In this document: positions 1 to 7,391 of the stretch, piece by piece
How positions within the stretch are numbered: position 1 is the stretch's first letter
Layout of the letters: each line of letters begins with the position of its first letter
Origin: JAPOUP01 sp965199865
GTDB lineage: Bacteria > Pseudomonadota > Alphaproteobacteria > Rhodobacterales > Rhodobacteraceae
DNA length: 64,000 nt
Direction of reading: 5' to 3'
Assembly (NCBI GenBank): GCA_965199865.1
Contig: CBDATU010000011.1
Span: forward strand, 1,043,824-1,107,823
Notes under the pieces: generated by a model
Told to the model about the DNA's origin: nothing
Seen by the model: only the letters and a program-made list of their open reading frames with translations
Database searches by the model: none
Made by a program: the position numbers and the translations under genes

Positions 1-2
1 TC

Positions 3-134
3 AAAGAACCGCCGAGAGTTGACGCGTTTGTTTGGGCCATCGTAAACGGTTTGGTCGATTACAACGCATCGGAACTTGAGCAGCTTGCCGGAAACAGGAT
101 GGAGCGAATTCGGAAGGTTTGTCAGAAAACGTGA
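3..134 (+). CDS. 3' end of a truncated gene, function unknown
   Basis: An open frame enters from the left edge and ends with TGA at 132-134, giving about 43 residues with the readable stretch RVDAFVWAIVNGL. The R-V-D-A-x-V-W-A pattern resembles the C-terminal end of large terminase/packaging ATPases, but the piece is too short to assign. It lies upstream of, and converges on, the cytosine methyltransferase. What is seen is only a plausible coding tail; the phage link is a guess. Confidence 0.3.
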   Translation, partial: KEPPRVDAFVWAIVNGLVDYNASELEQLAGNRMERIRKVCQKT

Positions 135-334
135 AAGGCGGCTTCTTGTTCAAGCAAAAACTGAAGACAAAACGCCAGTTATGAACCCTTTCCCCCGAAA
201 CGCCATCAAGGAGGTCATTCTGGGCGAGCTGATGCCCGACAACTATCGATCCAGAATCTTGAATATATTGAAACTACACTACCCCGATGTTCCGGTAAAA
301 ACTGCTCGCCGCGCGCAGAAGGATTACTCCTTGT

Positions 335-1891
335 TCATTGACCGATCTCTCCCGCGCTACCCTGAACGTTCTGTAGGACAAGCTTTGCGATCTGCTTGGC
401 AAGGTACGGCGGGACGGCGTTTCCGACCTGGACGTATTGCTGCGTCCGATTGCCTAGAAACAGATAGTCGTCAGGAAAGGTCTGCAGCCGGGCGGCCTCA
501 CGCACTGTCAGGCTTCGACACTGAATCGGATCGGGATGGATGAAGTAGTGCCCATCCTTGGAGATGTGGCTCGTCACCGTGGTCGAGGCAGCGCCGCTCA
601 ATTGCACCCGAAATCGATCATTAAAGGCGCCGCTATGCCAGTTTCGATGGTTCGGGCTAAGTGATGGCGGAAAATCGGCCGCCTTCGGGCTGTAGTCATG
701 CACGGCTCCGAACACGGAAGCAAACAGGTAGCGCCCAAGGTCCGATGCCATGTGTTCACGGGTCTCATGCTGGGCAACCGCGCGAAGTTCCGGTCGTTCC
801 AGCCAGCGCAGAAGTTCGTCATTCGAGGTGCCATAGCCCTCAGGCAGACATGATGCGGCCCGATGGCTCGGGGCTTCCTCCATCATTCTCTTGGCAACGG
901 AAGAGAATGCCCTCCGGAGTGGACCAGCTTCCGACCCCTTGTAGATGCTGACCAGCTGTTTCGCCGCTTCGACGACTTCCCTTCTCCACGCTGACTCATT
1001 GTCGCGGCCGCGACTGATGCCGCTGCGTAGCGCCGGCATCGTCCCAATGGCGTCGCTGACAGTTCGCGGCTTCATTGGATCGGTGATCTCAGTGCCTGAA
1101 GCCTTTCTTGCAAGGTCGGTTCGGATTCCGACGATTATTACCCTGTGCCGTCGCTGGGGAACTCCAAAATCCTCGGCGCGAACAATGAAGTCAGACGGTT
1201 TCGTCGCCTCTCTGAGGCACGCCTTTCCATCTTCTAGCTGGATAGCCCGAATCTCGTATTGATGTCCTCGCCCCACACCGAGTGAGGATAGGTCTTCCAT
1301 CAGCATCTCGAAAACAAGACGGCTTTCGACAGTCGAGGACAGCATGCCCTTGACGTTTTCCATCACGAACGCGGCGGGCCGAAGCTTGTCAAATACGCGG
1401 ATGTACTCACGAAAGAGATAGTGCCGTTCATCCTTCTCGGGCACATAGCCGACCTTGCCCTTGGTCCGCGCACGCCCAACCAGCGAATAGGCCTGACAGG
1501 GCGGGCCGCCGATAAGAATCGTGTCGTCGTAGCTGCCTCGCAACTTCATTATTGAACTGTCGATTGCGTCCGCGGCGGCCTCTGTGCCCAGTTCAAGCGC
1601 GCGTGCTTCGTTGACGGCCAGGTCCCACGCATGTTTGTCGATCGCCGACCAATCCGGCTCTGGGACGAGACCTGCGTGGAACTTGATGAACTGTTCGGGC
1701 AAGGCGTTGTGACGCATTTGATAATCGCGCAAGAACGCGCGCAGCGTCAGGGTTCGATGGGCCGATACTTCTTTCTCAACAGAAATGCCGATCCGAAACG
1801 GCGTTTCTCCGCCCTCAACGAGGGATGCAAATCCCTCGCCAAGCCCGCCGGGACCGGCGAACAGATCGACAATGCCGAAAGTGGCTGGCAA
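335..1891 (-). CDS. DNA (cytosine-5-)-methyltransferase
   Basis: C5 DNA methyltransferase that transfers methyl from S-adenosylmethionine to cytosine in a specific site. The ordered motifs are visible: I (DLFAGPGGLGEGF), IV with the catalytic cysteine (GGPPCQAYS), VI (ENVKG), VIII (VPQRRHRVIIVG) and X (VGNAVPPYLAKQIA). The start is a judgement. The only upstream ATG (2140) would overlap vsr by ~180 nt, whereas a TTG at 1891 follows AGGAG at six bases and begins just before motif I; this gives ~518 residues. It is divergent from vsr with 67 nt between them. No cognate restriction endonuclease is recognisable beside it, so it may be an orphan or the survivor of an R-M system. The recognition sequence cannot be read from sequence. 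Confidence 0.93.
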   Translation of the reverse strand: MPATFGIVDLFAGPGGLGEGFASLVEGGETPFRIGISVEKEVSAHRTLTLRAFLRDYQMRHNALPEQFIKFHAGLVPEPDWSAIDKHAWDLAVNEARALELGTEAAADAIDSSIMKLRGSYDDTILIGGPPCQAYSLVGRARTKGKVGYVPEKDERHYLFREYIRVFDKLRPAAFVMENVKGMLSSTVESRLVFEMLMEDLSSLGVGRGHQYEIRAIQLEDGKACLREATKPSDFIVRAEDFGVPQRRHRVIIVGIRTDLARKASGTEITDPMKPRTVSDAIGTMPALRSGISRGRDNESAWRREVVEAAKQLVSIYKGSEAGPLRRAFSSVAKRMMEEAPSHRAASCLPEGYGTSNDELLRWLERPELRAVAQHETREHMASDLGRYLFASVFGAVHDYSPKAADFPPSLSPNHRNWHSGAFNDRFRVQLSGAASTTVTSHISKDGHYFIHPDPIQCRSLTVREAARLQTFPDDYLFLGNRTQQYVQVGNAVPPYLAKQIAKLVLQNVQGSAGEIGQ

Positions 1892-1958
1892 ATCAGGCTC
1901 CTGACGAATTTCCTTCAGTCGGTGTATACTAGGTTCTAAAACGAAAACCAGGGCGCAT

Positions 1959-2423
1959 ATGGCCGATATCGTAAACAAACAGACCCGTTCGCGGATGATG
2001 GCCGGGATTAGGGGAAAGAACACGAAGCCCGAAATGGTGCTCCGTCGGGCTTTGCACGCACGCCGTTTTCGCTTCCGACTGCATTCAAAGAACGTGCATG
2101 GTCGGCCAGACCTTGTGCTTCCGAAGCATAACGCGGTCATCTTTGTTCATGGCTGCTTCTGGCATCGCCATCAAGGCTGTCGGTACACGACCATCCCGTC
2201 GACCAGAACGGATGTTTGGCAGGCGAAGTTCGATGCGAACATGGCCCGGGATTGCGCTGTTCGAATCGCGCTTCTGGAAAGCGGATGGCGTGTTGCGACT
2301 GTCTGGGAGTGCGCATTGCGAAAGCCGGAGAGGCAGGCAATGACGGTTGACCTCATAGCCGCGTGGCTTCAGTCATGTGCGCGGGAAATAGAAATTGGAG
2401 AGGGCAGTGTTCGGCATGGCTGA
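1959..2423 (+). CDS. vsr: Very short patch repair endonuclease Vsr
   Basis: 154-residue Vsr endonuclease. It nicks 5' of the T in T:G mismatches left by deamination of 5-methylcytosine, starting short-patch repair. Family signatures are present: the N-terminal SRMMAGIRGKNTKPE segment, GRPDLVLPKHNAVIFVHG with the catalytic Asp, and the zinc-ligand/histidine block GCFWHRHQGC. Its position divergent from a C5 methyltransferase is the classic arrangement and implies that it repairs lesions in that enzyme's own site. Length and motifs are normal and no damage is seen. Confidence 0.95.
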   Translation: MADIVNKQTRSRMMAGIRGKNTKPEMVLRRALHARRFRFRLHSKNVHGRPDLVLPKHNAVIFVHGCFWHRHQGCRYTTIPSTRTDVWQAKFDANMARDCAVRIALLESGWRVATVWECALRKPERQAMTVDLIAAWLQSCAREIEIGEGSVRHG

Positions 2424-2455
2424 ACCCCGGATTTTAGAACATTGAGTTGTCGCAT

Positions 2456-3051
2456 CTAGGCGGCGATCTCATTGATAAATTCAATCAATGGCCCAAACTC
2501 AAACCTATCCGCCGCCCGCAGCGCCGCGATGTAGCGGCCGCGGTGGTCGCTGTCGGCGGTGAGCGTCCCGCCGCCTGACCAGTCGAGGAAACGTCAGGGT
2601 CAATCGTGGCCAGGTCCTGATCCGCCATGATCCGTGCCCAGCGTCCGTTGCCGTTCGCAAAGGGATGGACCCAGACCAGCTTGTGGTGAAAGCGTGCGGT
2701 GGCTTCCAGCGGGTCGTAGGTGCCGTTTTCGCGCCAGTATCGGGCGTCGTCGAAGCAGGTGCGCATTTCGGTCGAGATGTGCCAGACCGGGACATCAATG
2801 TTCTTCTCGGTCAGGCGATAGACGCCCGCCCAGTCCCAGACCTGGCCGAACAGGCGTTTGTGAACCTCTCCCGCGGCATCGTCGCACAGGACGTCGAAGG
2901 ACTTCGGCCGCCGGTCCAGCCAGGTCAGCCCCTCGATGATGTTCTCTCCCTCCAGCTCGTTCAACTCGCCGCGCGTGGTGATGTGCTTGGCTGAGGCCAA
3001 GCAATTCGTCAAGCGTCAGAGGCGTCGCGCCAGTGGGTTCGTGCAGCTCCA
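2456..3051 (-). pseudogene. mobile mystery protein B (Fic-domain), two frameshifts
   Basis: Fic-domain protein of the 'mobile mystery protein B' type, downstream of the mystery protein A gene on the same strand. The central frame carries HITTRGELNELEGENI, then the Fic motif HPFANGNGRWAR (the usual acidic residue before GNGR is Asn here). It is split over three frames. The N-terminal piece GATPLTLDELLGL lies in another frame and is lost near 2990-3000. The C-terminal piece RYIAALRAADRFEFGPLIE, ending in EIAA and TAG at 2456-2458, lies in a third frame and is lost near 2600. A shorter open frame (2485-3012) therefore has a nonsense C-terminus. Fic enzymes AMPylate target proteins. No ATG is seen for the N-terminal frame. 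A dead gene is most likely, unless the assembly has errors. Confidence 0.8.
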
Positions 3052-3054
3052 GGG

Positions 3055-3516
3055 TTACTTCCAGAAATCCCTCGGCATTTCTCGGGCAATTTGTTCCGCC
3101 AACTCCTCGATCATCTCTTTCTGGCTGCGCAGGCCTTCTGTCTGCTCTTCCAAGGCCAAATGCGCGCGGGTGCGCCGGATGATACGCTTGGCTTTCCTGC
3201 GGGCCTGGCCCATGACGATTTCTTCGACCGGCCCTTCGCGTGGGATGATCGCGTAGACGAGTTTACCACCCATGGCCTCGGCCATCTTGTCGAGCTGGTT
3301 CAGGGAGATTGTCCCAGCTTGTTCGTTCTGGATGGAGCTGTAGACGCTGTTGCGGGACACGCCCAACCTCTCGGCCAGATTAGGTGCGTTCATGCCGATG
3401 GCTTCCTGGAAGGTCGCAATCCAGCCTCCGAGTGGCTTGGCGAAGACCTGAGCCACTTGTCTGGCCTGATTGATCTTGCTTCCGGCTTGCCGCTGTTTTG
3501 CGCGCGAAACGGACAT
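3055..3516 (-). CDS. mobile mystery protein A (XRE-type HTH regulator)
   Basis: 153-residue DNA-binding protein of the 'mobile mystery protein A' family, which normally pairs with the Fic-type protein B. The N-terminal helix-turn-helix reads NLAERLGVSRNSVYSSIQNE, followed by LDKMAEAMGGKLVYAIIP and a basic C-terminal helix. The start at 3516 (MSVSRAKQRQ) is chosen because it matches the family N-terminus; the frame is open further upstream through an AT-rich segment that carries inverted repeats. The stop lies immediately before the broken partner. It is probably the autoregulator of the pair, acting on the repeats at 3556-3586. The frame is intact, so regulator and operator survive while the Fic partner does not. 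Confidence 0.85.
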   Translation of the reverse strand: MSVSRAKQRQAGSKINQARQVAQVFAKPLGGWIATFQEAIGMNAPNLAERLGVSRNSVYSSIQNEQAGTISLNQLDKMAEAMGGKLVYAIIPREGPVEEIVMGQARRKAKRIIRRTRAHLALEEQTEGLRSQKEMIEELAEQIAREMPRDFWK

Positions 3517-3555
3517 CTGCCAACCTTTGATTTTGCATATCGAAGCTGTTTGTAA

Positions 3556-3586
3556 TGCCATAGTATGGCAAAATTTTGAATTTTGC
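3556..3586. promoter_or_regulatory. Nested inverted repeats, probable operator of the A/B pair
   Basis: Two overlapping dyads lie 40-70 bases upstream of the mystery-protein-A start. The first is a perfect 15-base palindrome around a central base (3556-3570, TGCCATAGTATGGCA). The second is GCAAAAT / ATTTTGC separated by five bases (3568-3586). The location in an AT-rich gap directly upstream of an HTH gene suggests autoregulation. This is an inference from position and symmetry. Confidence 0.55.
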
Positions 3587-3691
3587 AATATTTTGGCATG
3601 GCTACTTTGCTCAGAATGCCAATCCAAGGTATTGGGTATGGTGCTCACACTCAATACGTCAGCCCCCGATCCATCTCCCGATCCAGCCCTT

Positions 3692-3994
3692 CTAGCTCTG
3701 TCTCAGCCTCTCTTCGGCGTCCCTCGCTAAGCTCAAGCTTTCGTTCAACTTCGCGTCCAGCGCGTTGTAGGTGGCCTCTTCGCTCAGCAAGCCACACAAC
3801 GCCTGCATTGACGCGATCTGCGAGCGTATGAGCAACGTCGCGCAGGCCGCGACACCATCCAACCGGGCTTGCAGCCTCTTCGTCGAGCGTGCTTCCAAAC
3901 CGCTCAATTCTGCGGCTGAGGTTTCGCAGGCTGTCACCAACCGCTCGACGCAGGCGAGCAAGTCGCGCTCCAAGGCTGTCAGGGGCGTCGCATT
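3692..3994 (-). CDS. Helical protein, MobD/MbeD-like mobilisation accessory (tentative)
   Basis: About 100 residues, mostly helical. The segment ATPLTALERDLLACVERL resembles the leucine-rich start of small MbeD/MobD-type plasmid mobilisation accessories. The remainder is Ala/Leu-rich and ends LSLARDAEERLRQS. It follows the membrane protein at 3979-4434 with a short overlap, as in mob operons. The start is uncertain: a good AGGAGA site precedes an ATG at 3993, but that ATG runs into a stop after four codons, so this gene may have lost one base after its ATG; a TTG at 3973 is the alternative. No relaxase lies nearby, so any mobilisation role would need one in trans. Confidence 0.4.
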   Translation of the reverse strand, partial: NATPLTALERDLLACVERLVTACETSAAELSGLEARSTKRLQARLDGVAACATLLIRSQIASMQALCGLLSEEATYNALDAKLNESLSLARDAEERLRQS

Positions 3995-4434
3995 GATCTC
4001 TCCTTGATCTTGATGCAGATCACCGGCGTCCCAGCCAGCGTGCAGGTCTTCAACTCGGTCCTGTCGGGATCCAGTGTCAGCCAGGTCTGTTCCCCCTGGT
4101 CGATCCGCGTCAGGCCCAGCTCCACCATCTCCGAGCGTGTCATCAGCACCGCCCAGAACCAGCTCGCGGCCTTCATCAAGGCGATCCCCGTCACGATCAG
4201 CCCCGAGATCACGTAAGGAGAGATCGTCAGCCAGCACCTGATCTGTTCGATCCGCGTCTCGAACAACCTCCTGTTCTCGTTCAGGAAATGGCGCGTATCG
4301 CTCTCGATGGTACGCCGCACGTCGCTCGCAATGGCTGTCAAATCGGTCCTGAAGCTCTCCAACTGGGATGCCATCGAGGCGGCGTAGTCCTGGCGTATCA
4401 TGTCCAGCTCCGCGTTCAATTTGTAGCCATTCAC
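3979..4434 (-). CDS. Coiled-coil, membrane-anchored protein, MobB-like (tentative)
   Basis: 151 residues from a GTG start; an in-frame TAA three codons upstream fixes the 5' limit. The N-terminal half is helical and charged (Gln/Glu/Arg-rich, residues ~5-65). It is followed by a hydrophobic helix (WLTISPYVISGLIVTGIAL, ~70-90) and a C-terminal domain of about 60 residues. Coiled coil plus one membrane helix, followed by a small helical partner, matches MobB-type accessories of mobilisable plasmids. No motif proves the assignment. It sits among other decayed mobile-element genes and may be an N-terminally shortened survivor. Confidence 0.4.
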   Translation of the reverse strand: MNGYKLNAELDMIRQDYAASMASQLESFRTDLTAIASDVRRTIESDTRHFLNENRRLFETRIEQIRCWLTISPYVISGLIVTGIALMKAASWFWAVLMTRSEMVELGLTRIDQGEQTWLTLDPDRTELKTCTLAGTPVICIKIKERSMRRP

Positions 4435-4458
4435 CGCGTCTTCTTATCGCCAGACAAA

Positions 4459-4766
4459 CTATTCGGACCCGTAATCACTCCCCAGCTCCGCCGAAAACCC
4501 ACCCTTCCGAAGCCGCCGACGCCGTTTCCCGCGCCAGTCAAAATAGGCCGTCGCGTCGGGAAACCGCTTGCAGCGTTTCACAGTCGATCCCACGGATTGT
4601 TGACTTCGTCGGGTCTGCATCTCGGTGCTGTAGATCACGACCTTTCCGTCCCGGCTTATCTCGGGCCGCACGATCGATATGTAAGCTCCCTATATGCCTT
4701 GAGGTATCGTGTCAGTTCGGTCTGCGTGAACGTCGCGCAGGGCATGGCCATGGGGTTTCCTGCCAT
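4459..4766 (-). pseudogene. Small unknown gene broken by a one-base frameshift
   Basis: Two adjacent frames on the minus strand read as one ~100-residue protein if one base is restored near 4685. The first begins at 4766 and runs TFTQTELTRYLKAYRE; the second continues YISIVRPEISRDGKVVIYS and ends at 4459. The 'FTQ-x-E/D-LTRxLKA ... RxExxxDGKxxI' pattern is common in small proteins beside integrases of alphaproteobacterial islands, function unknown. The ATG follows directly after the stop of the 34-residue gene upstream, so the pieces once formed an operon. Confidence 0.5.
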
Positions 4767-4767
4767 G

Positions 4768-4872
4768 TTATAGGCTTGAGTGCCGCGGTTCGCCCAAGGG
4801 CAAGCTCGGTTGCTCGCTGTCCGGGCGCTTGATCCTAGCCGCGTTGCGCTGGAACCGCTCCCAACCGCTCAT
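4768..4872 (-). CDS. Small ORF, 34 residues, unknown
   Basis: ATG at 4872 to TAA at 4768-4770. The product is basic at the start (SGWERFQRNAARI). It lies between the 39-residue HTH-like gene and the frameshifted gene at 4766, with almost no spacing, consistent with a small island operon. Its only support is operon-like packing. Confidence 0.35.
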   Translation of the reverse strand: MSGWERFQRNAARIKRPDSEQPSLPLGEPRHSSL

Positions 4873-4887
4873 GGTCAGCATCCTAGT

Positions 4888-5007
4888 CTACCAGGAAATC
4901 TCCACGAATTCCAACCATCCATCGTTCATGAGTGCGCGAATTTGCGCAGGGCTGAGTCCAACGATCTCGCCAAGTTGTTTCGGGGAAAGCGGACGTTCTT
5001 GCTCCAA
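4888..5007 (-). CDS. Small HTH-like protein, 39 residues
   Basis: TTG start at 5007 with a strong upstream AGGAGG. The product contains LSPKQLGEIVGLSPAQIRAL, a helix-turn-helix-like pattern similar to excisionase/AlpA-type small regulators. It is the first gene of a minus-strand cluster running towards 4459 and is divergent from the HTH gene at 5144, with an inverted repeat between them. Too short for firm family assignment. Confidence 0.45.
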   Translation of the reverse strand: MEQERPLSPKQLGEIVGLSPAQIRALMNDGWLEFVEISW

Positions 5008-5052
5008 AGGAGCCTCCTTCGCACGTAGTTGAAGGGAATCGGTTGTTTTACA

Positions 5053-5072
5053 CCATCTGACACGTCAGATGG
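5053..5072. promoter_or_regulatory. Perfect 9-bp inverted repeat, candidate repressor operator
   Basis: CCATCTGAC and GTCAGATGG are separated by two bases, an exact dyad with a 2-bp centre. It lies in the 136-base gap between the divergent small HTH gene (start 5007) and the phage-repressor-like HTH gene (start 5144). A second, looser pair, GTGTCAT (5088-5094) and ATGACAC (5115-5121), follows. Position between divergent regulators suggests an operator controlling both. Confidence 0.55.
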
Positions 5073-5143
5073 CGAAAGAAGCGTAAAGTGTCATTTTGTG
5101 CATATTTGCCAACCATGACACAAACATCGATCGGATTCTGTCC

Positions 5144-5983
5144 ATGGCGCGAGAGACGTCTGATTTGATTGCTGGGGTCGGGACCAGGCTCGCAGTCACG
5201 CGCAAAGAGATTGGTCTCTCGCAAACCGATATGGCTAAGGAGATTGGCGTCTCGCTGAGAGCCTACCACAGCTACGAAAGGAGCGACCGTGGCCTGCCGA
5301 TTGTGGCGCTGGTCGCCATCCATGACAAGTTCGGCACTGATGTGAACTGGATCCTGTTGGGCACCAGGTCGGCCCGTGTCGAGCACGATATCAACGCCCT
5401 GAAAGAGTTCGAGACCTCGCGCCAATCGCTCTGCTGTGACGAGCTTTTGAAAACCGGCGTGCGCGGCAAGGGCGGCAACATGATACGCTTTGCCGAGCTT
5501 GAGGTGATCCCCGGCACCAAATTCCTGCATGCCAGCGGATCGGTCGCCGATACGGACGAGCGTGTGGCGGTCAGCTTCGGCCCGGAGCACGCGACCATTG
5601 AGCAGCGCCAGGTTGAAGAGGCGATGAACGAAGCTTACAAGTTAATGCCCAAGCCGAAGTTCCTGCTGTTCTGCGCCTTCACCTTTGATCCGGAAGCGGC
5701 GAAGGACATCGACGAAATGAAAGTGCCGGGCATGACCTCCCTCAAGGTGCGGATGAACACGGACCTTCTGACCGAGAACCTTAAGAAGAAGCGGGCGAAC
5801 AATGTTTCGTTCCGGCTGATGGGTCAACCCGAGGTCGATATGCGCAAGCGCGGTGACCGGATGTGGGAAATTGAGATACATGGCTTCGACCACTTCAACC
5901 CCGAGACGGGCGAGATCGGGGGCGGTGGCAAAAGCAGGTCGCCACGTGGTCGCTCGATCACGACTACGATCGGTGGTCCCTGA
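5144..5983 (+). CDS. Chimeric protein: XRE-type HTH fused to a methyltransferase tail
   Basis: 279 residues from ATG 5144. Residues ~1-85 are a phage-repressor-like helix-turn-helix (LSQTDMAKEIGVSLRAYHSYE, then DVNWILLG). From about residue 105 (VRGKGGNMIRFAELEVIPGTK) the sequence is the C-terminal domain of type III-like adenine-specific DNA methyltransferases, including VSFGPEHATIEQRQVEEAM and DPEAAKDIDEMKVPG. The catalytic methyltransferase domain is absent. The methylase homology then leaves this frame at ~5940 and continues in another (see 5983-6198), so the C-terminus here is out of frame. The repressor half may still bind DNA at the dyad upstream; the methylase half cannot methylate. 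The in-frame joint looks like a deletion scar. Confidence 0.7.
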   Translation: MARETSDLIAGVGTRLAVTRKEIGLSQTDMAKEIGVSLRAYHSYERSDRGLPIVALVAIHDKFGTDVNWILLGTRSARVEHDINALKEFETSRQSLCCDELLKTGVRGKGGNMIRFAELEVIPGTKFLHASGSVADTDERVAVSFGPEHATIEQRQVEEAMNEAYKLMPKPKFLLFCAFTFDPEAAKDIDEMKVPGMTSLKVRMNTDLLTENLKKKRANNVSFRLMGQPEVDMRKRGDRMWEIEIHGFDHFNPETGEIGGGGKSRSPRGRSITTTIGGP

Positions 5984-6198
5984 TGCCGCATCAGGTGTTC
6001 TTTCCCATGGCCGATGCGAATGGTTGCTGGAACCGGTTGAAGAAGACGATCCGGGCGGTGTTGGAAGAGGACCCCCTTGAGCGGTTCCACGGCAAGATGT
6101 CGCTGCCGTTCGAGGCTGGCGACAACAAACGGGTTGCGGTGAAGATTGTGGGTGACCGCGGGATTGGGTCCCTCAATGGATTGCCGTTGGAGGTCTGA
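5453..6198 (+). pseudogene. C-terminal fragment of a type III-like adenine methyltransferase (mod)
   Basis: Homology to the C-terminal region of Mod-type adenine-specific methyltransferases starts near 5453 in the chimeric frame, shifts frame near 5935-5945 (ATWSLDHDYDRWSLMPHQVFF is readable across the join) and ends with FEAGDNKRVAVKIVGDRG at TGA 6196-6198. The catalytic motifs FxGxG and DPPY are missing, so this is debris. A matching restriction/helicase fragment lies on the same strand at 10570-10838, suggesting that both came from one mod-res operon. Confidence 0.75.
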
Positions 6199-6200
6199 GG

Positions 6201-7391
6201 ATGCCGATCAGGAAAAGAAAACAACGCACGACGATACGCCTTGAAAACGTTGGACCCATAACTGACGCAAAAGTGGATTTGGGCGACCTGACGGTTCTGG
6301 TTGGACCGCAGGCAAGTGGTAAGAGCGTTTTCCTGCAGACGCTTAAGCTTGCGCTAGACCGAAACCATGTACTCGGCGTCTTTGAGCAGCAGAACGTGGT
6401 CTTCAATGGTGATCCTGCAGCCGTGCTCAATGGTTTCTACGGGCGCGGAATGGCGGGCATGCTGGATGATGAACCAACAGTCACCTGGGATGGTCAACGG
6501 TATGAGCTTCAGGCATTGACCAAGTTTAAGAAACCAAAGTCAACCCAAATCGAAAGCCTGTTTTATATTCCCGCACAAAGAGTTGTCAGTCTGCCTTCAG
6601 GGATTTCCCAGAACTTCGGGAGCTTTAATTTTGGTGACCCCTATGTGCTGCGTTACTTCGCGCATCAGGCCCATATCCTGCTCCAGAACGAATTCGGCTC
6701 GACCGCACAACTATTCCCGGCGACCGGGCGGTTGAACGAGACGCTGAAGGCACCAATAGCGGAGAACCTGTTTGGTGGTGCTCGGTTAACGGTAGAGCCG
6801 AAAGACTTTACTAAAACACTGTCGCTGGAGATAGACGGCTTGTCAGAAGGGCTTCCGTTTCTCGCATGGTCGGCGGGGCAGAGAGAGTTCGTGCCACTTC
6901 TGCTGGGTCTGTATTGGCTTTGCCCTGCCGGTAAGGATTCGAAGCGCGACACTATCGAGTGGGCTGTCATTGAGGAGCCCGAGATGGGCTTACATCCGAG
7001 GGCAGTGTCTACCTTTCTGCTTCTAGTTTTGGAGCTATTGAGGCGTGGCTACAAGGTATTGATTTCCACTCATTCCACCGTGGTTCTCGACCTCATTTGG
7101 GCGCTACGCCACATTCAAGAATGCTATGGAACGGAAGCGGACATACGCGAGCTTTTTGAACTGAATTCCAATCGGACGACAGAGCAGATTGCGGTAAGTG
7201 CGCTAAGCAAGGATTATCGTGTTTACTTCTTTGAACGTGGCAAGCTGGCTCAGGACATTTCTTCGCTGGATCCGGGGTCAGATGATGAAGCAGTAGCAAA
7301 CTGGGGCGACCTGAATGGGTTTGCTGGCCGTTCCGCGGATGTTGTTGCGGAGGCAATCACAAGGTCAAATGCAACGGCAGCGAAGAAATGA
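6201..7391 (+). CDS. ABC-type AAA ATPase (defence-like, unknown system)
   Basis: 396-residue ATP-binding protein of the AAA_15/AAA_21 (SMC/ABC-like) type. Visible are the N-terminal 'IRLENVGPI' strand, Walker A GPQASGKS (~34-41), an ABC-signature-like AGQREFVPLLLGL (~225), Walker B WAVIEEPEMGLHP (~252-264) and the H-loop STHSTVVLDL (~290). No TOPRIM or nuclease domain follows, so an effector should be encoded separately. The next gene overlaps its stop (ATGA), indicating translational coupling. Such ATPase-plus-partner pairs are typical of anti-phage or toxin modules; function here is inferred from architecture. It sits three bases after the methylase fragment, so it was inserted into or recombined beside an R-M locus. 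The frame is intact. Confidence 0.8.
   Translation: MPIRKRKQRTTIRLENVGPITDAKVDLGDLTVLVGPQASGKSVFLQTLKLALDRNHVLGVFEQQNVVFNGDPAAVLNGFYGRGMAGMLDDEPTVTWDGQRYELQALTKFKKPKSTQIESLFYIPAQRVVSLPSGISQNFGSFNFGDPYVLRYFAHQAHILLQNEFGSTAQLFPATGRLNETLKAPIAENLFGGARLTVEPKDFTKTLSLEIDGLSEGLPFLAWSAGQREFVPLLLGLYWLCPAGKDSKRDTIEWAVIEEPEMGLHPRAVSTFLLLVLELLRRGYKVLISTHSTVVLDLIWALRHIQECYGTEADIRELFELNSNRTTEQIAVSALSKDYRVYFFERGKLAQDISSLDPGSDDEAVANWGDLNGFAGRSADVVAEAITRSNATAAKK

Noticed and set aside
76..543. 155-codon plus-strand frame, with a plausible start at 181
   Set aside because: Its second half is antisense to the well-supported methyltransferase 3' end; only the 181-334 part could be real and it matches nothing I recognise.
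3091..3555. 154-codon plus-strand frame antisense to mystery protein A
   Set aside because: It is the reverse of a gene with clear family motifs and shows no motif of its own.
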